Positions 56,061-64,000 of a DNA stretch of 64,000 nt are shown one piece after another. A model generated the notes under the pieces. The model saw nothing but the letters and a program-made list of their open reading frames with translations. It was not told where the DNA came from and made no database searches. The DNA is from Adiantum capillus-veneris (lineage: Eukaryota > Streptophyta > Polypodiopsida > Polypodiales > Pteridaceae). Numbering within the stretch: the first letter of the stretch is position 1; every line of letters starts with the position of its first letter. Made by a program: the position numbers and the translations under genes. The stretch is from contig CM043963.1 of assembly GCA_014529385.2 (NCBI GenBank), positions 996,001 through 1,060,000 of the forward strand. The letters are read 5' to 3'.

Positions 56061-56940
56061 CACCCCTGTGGCATGCACAATCACATTAGCAGAACTCCTG
56101 AGGTTACGACCAAACATGTGGACCACCGTAGACAAATGCTTAGAAAAATTTGGAGTAAAAGACCCCACCTCGAAGCTTCAAGAAAGGATGGACAAGCCTC
56201 AACTAAACACTAGGCCTGTACCTTTAAACAAGGTTGGAGAATATTACAAGGGAGAAGATGGAAACACCACGCTACTAGTAAAATTCCAAGGAGTAGTTTC
56301 CAAAGCTATTCTTGACAGTGGAGCAGGAGTCGCTATCGCCACCAAGGAAATCTGGAAAAAATGGGGGAAATCGGCTTTGAGAGCTACCAGAATGAAATTG
56401 CAACTGGCTGATGGGTTCATGGAAAAGCCTCTAGGACTCTTAGAAAAAGTAATTGTCACCTCGTGCGGAATCGAGTATGAGCATACGTTTGCAATAGTCG
56501 ATTTCAACAAAAAGAACAATTACGAGATCATCTTGGGAAGACCGTTCATGAGACAATTAAAGATGGTCCAGAATTGGGGTTACGACCACATATACCTCAG
56601 ACATGGCGAGACTACAACCAAAATACACCTAAAAGACCATAGTTACAAAGATGTTAACCAGACACCAGTGGAAGAGTTTGATTCAGCTACATTGGCAGGG
56701 TCCGAACTCCCAGCATGGTTAGGGCAAAAAAAAGATCTATGGATGTACGGAGCTTCACATTGTGGGAGCTTAAAAAGAGAGGAATGCGTCTTAGAAAGAG
56801 CTATTGAGGACATGGATTATATTCCAAAACCTTTTCCTAAAGATGCCTTAGAACCTCTGGAATGGGAACACATACTAGCAACATTGGATGTCTGTACCAT
56901 TATAGATAGCCCAAAGACAAAATTTTTCCATTACAGATAG
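56026..56940 (+). CDS. G1-R protease and conserved linker
   Basis: A 304-codon open frame. ACTITLAELLRLRPNMW precedes the retropepsin at residues about 65-175: SKAILDSGAGVAIATKEIW (intact triad), LQLADGFMEKPLGLLEKVIV, IEYEHTFAIVDFN, IILGRPFMRQL. After it comes the linker PAWLGQKKDLWMYGASHCGS and EHILATLDVC, with Tyr where G1-L and G2 have the first Cys. The frame ends in a small duplication at 56889-56990. This protease is missing from G1-L. Confidence 0.8.
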   Translation: MLDSQGLIELLSTPVACTITLAELLRLRPNMWTTVDKCLEKFGVKDPTSKLQERMDKPQLNTRPVPLNKVGEYYKGEDGNTTLLVKFQGVVSKAILDSGAGVAIATKEIWKKWGKSALRATRMKLQLADGFMEKPLGLLEKVIVTSCGIEYEHTFAIVDFNKKNNYEIILGRPFMRQLKMVQNWGYDHIYLRHGETTTKIHLKDHSYKDVNQTPVEEFDSATLAGSELPAWLGQKKDLWMYGASHCGSLKREECVLERAIEDMDYIPKPFPKDALEPLEWEHILATLDVCTIIDSPKTKFFHYR

Positions 56941-57850
56941 CCCAACGACAGATGTCTGTACCATTACAGATAGCCCAACGACAAAATTTTGCGATAAGGA
57001 TGGCTATGATGTGCTACCCTATTACATGGTAAGCCTTATACCAGGAGGAGATGAGATTGTAGAACCACCAGAACAAGAAGAGTTTTATAAATCCTTTGAG
57101 CATCTGGAGGTAAATGACGATGCAGATAACGAGTGTTCAGACAGCTCAAGCGAGCGTGGGGAGAAACAAGCGAATATCAAGTTTTATGATTTTGCCAATT
57201 AGCACCCTATATGCCAAGAACGCTATAGGAAAAAACGAGCAGAAAACAAAATGAGAGAAAACTTAATGCGCAGGATAAAAAATAAAACTCACTATCTGAT
57301 GCTTGTCAAAGCAGAGGATTGTGTAAAAGACCAAATATCAGGAAGATTCTTGAAGGTTCGAAGGAAAGGAACGCAAGAGAAAATAAAACAGGTACGGAAG
57401 GCTAAAACAGAAACAAAATCAACAAAAACTCAACAATCAAAACAAGAAAAAACAAAAGACCCAGAGTGGACCAAAATGGAGCGTAAAAAGAAATACCAAG
57501 AACTAAAACGGTCATTACGAGAGGTATGGACGACTGAGGGAGAAAGTGATGGTAAGGAGGAGTCAGAAAAAGGAAACATGAATGTACCATCCCACTATCG
57601 AAAATTCACCATCCAGGACAGAAAAATCATAATGACACCACCAGTCAGGGAAAGGATAAACCAAGAATCTTACGATGGGCCGGAAAATGCAAAATGGATA
57701 GACCTCGCTGCGCCAGGTGAACATCCTCAGCCGGTCTATATCACAACTGACTTAGAGCCTGAAGAAGAAGAACTGCTAACACAACTTCTAAAGAAGTATA
57801 AAGATGTGTTTTCATGGTCCTACAAAGACCTCAAAGGAGTTGATCCATCG
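56941..57850 (+). pseudogene. G1-R linker, basic segment before RT
   Basis: GYDVLPYYMVSLIPGGDEIV, then SSSERGEKQANIKFYDF and, from 57251, a 228-codon frame of very basic sequence (about residues 30-85 nearly all Lys, Gln, Thr, Glu) leading into ERINQESYDGPENAKWIDL and the RT. Looks like a disordered spacer; no known domain. Confidence 0.6.
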
Positions 57851-58685
57851 ATATGCCAACATACAATTCCATTGAAATCAGATGCCAAACCTAGCAAACA
57901 GCGTCCTTACACATATAATGACACATTTGCTAAATGAATCAAAGAGGAGATTGACAAGCTGATGGATGTTGAATTCATCTATGAAATCGAACATACAGAT
58001 TGGGTGTCACCCATTGTGGTTGTCCCCAAAAAGAACGGAAAGCTACGAGTGTGTGTGAACCTCAAAAAAGTAAGTGCAGCCACCATAAGGGATAATTATC
58101 CCTTGCCGATCACAGAACATGTACTTGAGAGGGTGACTGGGAAAAGGGCTTATTCCTTTTTAGATGGGTTTTTAGGGTATAACCAACTGGCAATTGCAAT
58201 AGAGGATCAATACAAAACAACGTTTGCCACGGAATGGGGAATATATGTGTATAGAGTTATGCCTTTTGGCTTAACCAATGCCCCAGCTACCTTTCAAAGG
58301 TTAATGACTCATGCGTTCAAAGAATACCTGAGAATATTCTTAGAAATATATATGGATAATCTTTGTGTACATTCTCTTCTAAGGAACATATTGACCATTT
58401 ACAAAAGGTATTTGAGAAGTGCAGAACATATCGAATCTGTCTTAACCCGGAAAAGTGCATTTTTATGGTTAGGCAAGGCCGCATCTTAGGACATATTGTC
58501 TCAAGAAATGGCATAACCACTGACCTAGACAAAATCAAAGTCATAGTAGACTTGCCCAGGCCTACTAATGCCAAACAAGTACAATCCTTCATGGGACACT
58601 GCGGATATTATCAAAGATTCATATATATGTATGCAGTCATTGCACAACCTCTGTATCTCTTATTAGTCAATTTCGATTGGACTAA
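57840..58685 (+). pseudogene. G1-R reverse transcriptase with altered catalytic box
   Basis: CQHTIPLKSDAKPSKQRPYT, a TGA at about 57935 (Arg codon in G1-L), WVSPIVVVPKKNGKLRVCV, YSFLDGFLGYNQ, RVMPFGLTNAPATF and YMDNLCVHS. The second catalytic Asp is Asn, so this RT could not polymerise. A frameshift after LCVHSLL (about 58380) precedes ILGHIVSRNGI and FMGHCGYYQRF. Confidence 0.9.
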
Positions 58686-59250
58686 GGAGTGTGAAACTTC
58701 ATTCCAAAAGCTTAAGGAAAACCTTGTCTCAACACCTGTACTTAAAGCACCAGATTGGGAAAAGATATTCCATGTTCACATTGATTCATCTGCATATGCA
58801 ATTGGGAGTATTCTGGCTCAACCTGGAGACGAAACAATGGATTTCCCAGTTTGTTATGCAAGCCGACAGCTAAATAGCGCAAAAAAGAACTACACAACCA
58901 CTGAAAGAGAGGGTTAGGAATGATTTATGCTGTAAAGAAATTTTGGCATTATTTGCTCGCAAACAAATTTGTGTTCTTCACAGATCATCAAGCTCTTTTG
59001 TATCTGGTAAATAAACCATGCAATTTTGGGAGAATTGTACGCTGGTTTATTATATTGCTAGAGTTTGATTTCACAGTGGTAGTCAAAAAGGGTAAAACTT
59101 ATCTACGAACGGATCATCTTTCAAGGCTGCACAACGGGGAAGCTCCTGAAGGAGTAGATGATGACATACCAAATGCTTATCTTTTCAATATTGAAATGAT
59201 ACCCAAATGGTCTCAGGAAATTGTTAGCATTCTTTTCTTTGGAGGTAGAT
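58686..59250 (+). pseudogene. G1-R RNase H
   Basis: APDWEKIFHVHIDSSAYAIG, SRQLNSAKKNYTTTEREG; one G lost at about 58913 shifts the frame, then MIYAVKKFWHYLLANKFVFF, TDHQALLYLV and RTDHLSRLHNG. Catalytic residues are present. Confidence 0.9.
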
Positions 59251-60309
59251 TTGATAACAAGGAAGACAGATCCAAACAACAAACAATTCGACAAACAAGA
59301 AACTTCCAATTGATTGCAGGACGATTGTATCATCTAGGCTCGGACCAAATTCTACGATTATGTATAAATCCGGAGGAATTCGAATGTTATCTTGAAGAAG
59401 CACACGTCCAAGATTGTGCATTTCACTGCTCGACAATGAAAACACACCAAAGACTGAACAATTAGGGGTTTATTGGCCAACTATGTATGCTGACACACAT
59501 GCTTATGTTAACAATTGTACTATATGTAGTGCCAAACGACCAGTGGATCATGCGACATTGTTTCAGGTAACATTGCACCTGCATGGAGTCAATATATCAT
59601 TGATTTCTTAACCACAAGGAAATTCCCTGAAAACATAACAAAAGCACGAAAAGGGGCTATAGAGCTGAAGGCTCGCGACTTTAATTTAATTGAAAATCAA
59701 CTCTATAAGCGAGGAAAGGACAATCAACTTAGAATTTGTGCAAGTGAAAGTGAATACCTGCTGATTCTAGAACACGCACATGGAGGAATAAGTGGAGGCC
59801 ATTTTTCAGGCGATAAGACGGAAAAATTTGTCTTAACCGCCGCAGGAATATGGTGGCCTACATTGCATATGGATGCTGAGGAGTTTGTAAAGCATTGTGA
59901 TGCATGTCAGCGCACCAAAGTGTCGATAAAAAGAGATGAGATACCACTACGGCCAATGATGGGAGCAAGGGCATTTGCAAAATGGGGCATTGATTTTGTG
60001 GGGCCTATTTCACCCCTTGCATATCGCACCCATACCCAATATATCATTGTGGCTACAGACTATCTCACAAAATGGGCGGAAGCCAAGGCAACACAAAAAG
60101 CAGACGCACGAACTACTGCACAATTTTTGTATGAAAATGTCTTTGTACGATACGGATTGCCAATAGAAATTGTCAGTGATTGAGGAACACATTTTCTTAA
60201 TGAAGTCATTGAATATCTGCTAGAGGAATTCATGGTCATACATAGAAAATCTTCTCCATATCATCCACAAGCAAATGGAAGGGCTGAGGCCGCAAATAAA
60301 ACACTATAC
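59250..60309 (+). pseudogene. G1-R integrase with tandem H2C2 modules, truncated
   Basis: First module: RLYHLGSDQILRLC, EEAHVQDCAFH, then after a frameshift GVYWPTMYADTHAYVNNCTI plus the second Cys. Second module: LYKRGKDNQLRICASE, AHGGISGGHFSGDKT, IWWPTLHMDAEEF and KHCDACQRTK. Core: WGIDFVGPISP, YIIVATDYLTKWAEAKATQK, RYGLPIEIVSD, a TGA at 60181, and PYHPQANGRAEAANK with Glu. The copy breaks off at 60309; unrelated sequence follows. Confidence 0.9.
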
Positions 60310-60530
60310 TAGCAATTGTGCGTCGACTTTCGGCCAACATCATTTAAATTCTATTGATTTGTTATTGTGCTTCCTTTTCAGAGAGGATATTTGGCACTTG
60401 TGGGGTGTGTTACATCTCTTCCCTCTCTCTTCTCCTAGAGCTAGCAGCCCGGTGTTGTCACGGCTCACCTTTCAAAACCTTAAAACCGCAACAGCATAGC
60501 CCACATTGGGTGAAACACATATAGCGTGTG

Positions 60531-60597
<67 letters not shown>

Positions 60598-61379
60598 TGT
60601 GTGTGTGTGTGTGTGTGTGTGAACGTGTCTAACTATAGATGAGGTCTAATTTGCCCATTTTTGCATATGTATGCTTGACTTACCCGGAGTACAATGTGCA
60701 TACTTACCTTACTTGTCCACATTTCTCATGTCACACCACTTGCGGCTCAGACAGCTCATCATTTGGACACCTAGTCAATAATTGCCTTTGATTTTGCAAT
60801 TTTGGTCCGCCGTTGTAAATTTGCCCAAATTTTGACTTGTGCCAAATCCTCCTATATTTGACATGCTCAAAAATCTTGCTTTGTAGATTTGGTGTTTTCT
60901 TTCCAAACTTGATTCCAAATTTCCTAGCTCTGTTTATTAATTTTCTATTATTATTAGGTTAAGAAGGAAAGAAAATTACTAAAAATTATTATTAATTGGC
61001 CAAAAAATTTGCCAAAATTGTTCCTCACACTCATATGTACACTCTCACTCTATGCATCTCACTCGTCAAAATTTGTCAATATGGCTGAGTTCTATGCCTG
61101 ATAGGAGCAAAATAACATCAAAAATTTAAGCAACAAAACACACTTTATACACTGTACACGTAATCTCTCAACATCTTGCAGCCTAATATCTTGCAGTATG
61201 ATGATGTAGCTATTGTAGCTACGGCTACAATTACTCATTCCAAGTTACCCCAGACAAAGGTTTGTGCGATGGGTATGGGCAAAAAAAATGTGTCTATGCA
61301 AGGCCTTGAAATATGGCCCTATCATGCTAATAGAAGAGATGCATGGGGTAACACAGTTTTGTGCAAGATGTGGGTATTG
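60310..61379. other. unassigned DNA with microsatellite
   Basis: No gene is seen. Pyrimidine-rich sequence, then the microsatellite at 60533-60621, then AT-rich DNA. A (TTATTA)-like stretch lies near 60945-61000. Confidence 0.5.
60533..60621 (+). repeat. compound microsatellite (CT)n(TG)n
   Basis: About 31 CT units (60533-60594) followed by about 13 TG units (60596-60621), uninterrupted. Confidence 0.98.
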
Positions 61380-62095
61380 AATCAATTTTTCAGTCGTTTT
61401 TGCTGGAAAGGTTCCATCCTATTTGTATTTTCCAAACAGAAGTTTTTTAAGATGAATTGCCCTCTCTTGAATGCTCCACTCTTGATTTTAGGGATCCATT
61501 TCAAGTTGCTTTTTGGATATTGCGACAAGGATTGGCTATTTCATGGTTTCTGCCTCCACTCCCATGTTGTTTCTCTTGTCTCCTTTGGCTTGTCAAAGTT
61601 ACCTTTGGGAATCCATTTGTAGTTTAATAAACCTGTTGAAACATGAAGGTGTCGTGTGAAGTTTTATCGTTGGCATGTTCTGTCAATCAAGAAGCCGGAC
61701 TGCATCAAAAGAAAAGATAGATTAGCAAGCAATGTTTGGGGTATCCATATCTTTTGCCGCTTTGATGCCATAATTGACTTCCTGTCCAAATTTTTTTAAT
61801 CCTTTTTCCGTGAGTGCTTGTAGGTAATTGTTGTCAAAATTTGGATTTTTGGTCTCTTGTGTTTGTCATCTGAATGTTGTTGTTCATCCCATATGTGATA
61901 TGTTTGTGGGAAGGGCATAACATAAAGTGTATCCTGGAGATAGTAATTCAATGTATCGTCTTGCCAATCTAGAACTGTCTTGTAAGTACGCAAGCATGAA
62001 ACTCCCAAAATGATTTTCTCGTTGAGATTTGTATGTGTCATGATGTGGAGCCGATGTGATCCGGATACCATACAATTAATCAATTTTTGTTGTAA
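61380..62095 (-). pseudogene. third copy of the retropepsin-like plus WxPK module
   Basis: One minus-strand frame with only three stops. It starts at about 62090 with INCMVSGSHRLHIMTHTNLN, then KIILGVSCLRTYKTVLDWQD, the ILG-x-x-x-L ... DW end of a retropepsin. WxPK-type motifs KIWIPQ (about 61740), YKWIPK (about 61620) and LKWIPK (about 61495) follow. The N-terminal half with the Asp triad is missing. Orientation is opposite to G1-R and no LTR, RT or integrase is attached, so it is a fragment of another related element. Confidence 0.6.
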
Positions 62096-64000
62096 AAATT
62101 GAAGGGGAAATAGGGGGTGTTGACTACCAAAAGCAAATCCTTGTTTTTAGCAAAGTTTCCAAAAAGCAAGGCTCTATATCTTCCAGAGAGTGGACACTAG
62201 TAGTTGGCTTGGGGCACACTTCAGTCTCACCAAGTGCCTATAAATTGGCCTACAGTGCTTAGTTTTTAGTACCGACAGTTCATGTGCGGATGTATTATAC
62301 AAAGTGGTGCAAGCTCTCCATCACCATCTCTATAAAATCTTCTCTCTCACTCACGAGAAGAAGAAGAAGAACACTCTCTCTCTACTTACTTACTATCTTC
62401 TCTTCTCTTTTCACAGTGTGTATGTTCTTCAACAATTTTGTGGCCGACACCTCTATGTATCTATCATCACCACTCTCTTGTGGAAAATCAAGAAGCCTTT
62501 TGACAATACGTAATCACTTTTCAAGCACGATTACAAACTCTAAACTCCATAGCCAACATCTCTTTCTCTCTCTACTTTGTTTTCTGAGTAACTACCCTCT
62601 TGGTGGTTTCCATATATGTACAAGGATGATTCATGCTTGTTTCATCATGTTTAGCACGCTGATTTATGCATGCGGTGTGTTTATGGTCACATGGATGCGT
62701 AAAAACCTCATTTTGTTTCGTGTCATGTAGACGGAAAAAACATTGTTTTGATTGTATCTCATAAAATGCTATGAGTTCAATCAAAACTTGTAGATTAAAG
62801 GTTAAACACATCATTCAGAACATTTTCTCTCTTGTGTGTCATTGAAAAATTCCACACAAGCAAAGAGTTATGGCCAAAATACAACTTGGTGTCCACTACA
62901 CAAGTCAATATTTTAGACCACATGCTCGTTGAAGAACCACCATATAAATTCATCGAATGAACGAAACCACTTAACAGAATTAGAATCTTAATTAAATTTA
63001 CTGATAAATGTACTTAAATCACTGATATCACTTTATGAGTGTGAATTATTAACCGTTCCTTTTACAGGCTTACCTACACATGTAGGGGTGCTACCCAGGG
63101 GGAGTACCATATAGCATCGACATCCATCATGGATTATGGTTTTAAATGTGGAATCAATGCGGCTCTTGGATATTTTTTTGGGGATATGCTTGTACTACCA
63201 AAATGTTTGCAAACATGTTATGTGCTAAAGTGGTTTTTCAAGATGGATGTGCAACACTCAGTGAGGGTGGGATGCTCACCGATGTGATGGGATTGGAATA
63301 TGGTTTATGGATTTGGATTGGATCATGAAGTGGTTTTGATGGTTTATGGTGGATGTGTAAGGATAGAGATCATGTACATTCTGAGTGCTTGAAAAAGATT
63401 ATTTGTACATATGGAAAATGCTATTGTGATTGGACTCTTGTGTTATGTTTCTCATGGTAGCATCACTACGATATTACGATCACCTATATCACTTAGCTTT
63501 AGATAAAAGAGTTGATGACTTGAGGCTTTGCTAGTTTGGGGGTGTTGCCTAGATCTGCATTTTTGGCTAGGCTCATCTATATGGTTAGTGTGTCGGAGGT
63601 TGAATGACTTACACGGCTAACACGTCGGGGATCTTGCCTTAGTATTTCCTAAACACCCGATGTTGAGCATCAAAGAGGCATGGTGCCTAAAATGGTATGG
63701 TTGGTGTTGATTCCGTACCACCTATTGGTATTTGGGATCCTTTTGGAGCTCCAATTCATGGAGGAAGGTGAAGCGGCCTTTAAGTTATGTCTGGCTCACG
63801 TAAGTTGGAGGTCTTCTGGCTCGCTCCCTACAAAGAAAAATTCTCTCTATCCATAGTAGAGCGGAAGTGGATGGGTGGACCTATCAATCCCTACACAGGG
63901 TTTGGTGCTCTCCTAGTCATTTATATTTTGATGTTATGGTATACCAAATTTTTGTTATTGCATTAATTCATGGTTGTCTATTTCATTTAGATGAGGCATT
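62096..64000. other. unassigned DNA
   Basis: No gene recognised. A purine-rich run (GAAGGGGAAATAGGGGGTG) at 62100-62118 followed by TGTTGACTACC could be a polypurine tract and LTR start, with TATA-like GCCTATAAATTGG near 62237 and CT-rich sequence after it. No partner LTR or end is visible. Short open frames at 62284-62730 are Ser/Leu-rich and unconvincing. Confidence 0.45.

Larger units (their letters stand above)
37550..60309 (+). mobile_element. Ty3/gypsy G1-R, 3' end missing, split by copia C1-R
   Basis: Second copy of the G1 family, opposite orientation to G1-L: 5' LTR, primer site, leader, gag (split at 40938/53044), zinc knuckles, protease, linker, RT, RNase H, double H2C2 and integrase. 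It ends abruptly at about 60309 within the integrase core (AAATAAAACACTATAC), where G1-L continues. It retains the gag end and protease that G1-L has lost. Confidence 0.95.

Noticed and set aside
61176-61622. Plus-strand open frame of 148 codons
   Set aside because: It overlaps the minus-strand WIPK-motif frame, which has recognisable motifs; the plus frame has none.
62100-62130. Polypurine-like run followed by TGTTGACTACC as an LTR start
   Set aside because: No matching second LTR, no primer site and no CA end could be located; the orientation also disagrees with the adjacent minus-strand module.

Overview
The window looks like intergenic DNA from a large, retrotransposon-packed plant genome. 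I recognise no host gene, rRNA or tRNA. Nearly everything is a decayed transposable element: Ty1/copia, three kinds of Ty3/gypsy, and LINE fragments. Plant features are tRNA-Asp-type primer sites on gypsy elements, a tRNA-Met-type primer site on copia, UBN2-like copia gag and a plant-type LINE zinc knuckle. The depth of nesting and degree of decay suggest a gymnosperm such as a conifer, but this is inference.

Layout. 1-1739: unassigned. 1825-11470 (minus): gypsy element G1-L (5' LTR, tRNA-Asp primer site, leader, gag, RT, RNase H, integrase, 3' accessory ORF). It has inserted into the gag of another gypsy, G3 (11471-16941, plus, 3' LTR 16341-16941). 16942-19320: two LINE pieces. 19321-21072: unassigned. 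21073-36914 (plus): copia C1-L without a 5' LTR, split in its RT/RNase H region by a complete gypsy, G2 (24786-35775, minus, target duplication GTAAG). 37550-60309 (plus): second G1 copy (G1-R), split in gag by copia C1-R (40939-53038, target duplication AAGGT). 60310-64000: a compound microsatellite, a minus-strand accessory module and unassigned DNA.

About 7.85 kb (14835-22683) recurs at 42056-49904 with constant offset 27221 and roughly 0.1% difference. It lies inside C1-R, whose own LTRs differ by several percent. It is best read as a recent patch copied from the left locus into the right element.

The most unusual content is in G1 and G2. (1) Both carry, in one frame near the 3' end, a second retropepsin-like domain followed by repeated W-x-P-K motifs; a third copy lies at 61380-62095. 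(2) G1 integrase has two H2C2 zinc modules in tandem. (3) The leader between primer site and gag has reiterated palindromic boxes with a family-specific sequence, plus a box in the LTR about 350-365 bp downstream of the TATA motif. (4) G2 keeps gag, protease and the accessory ORF but has no RT, RNase H or integrase. It shares LTR end and primer site with G1, so G1-type proteins may have mobilised it.

Coordinates were read by eye. Domain edges are approximate; LTR and target-duplication edges are base-level readings.
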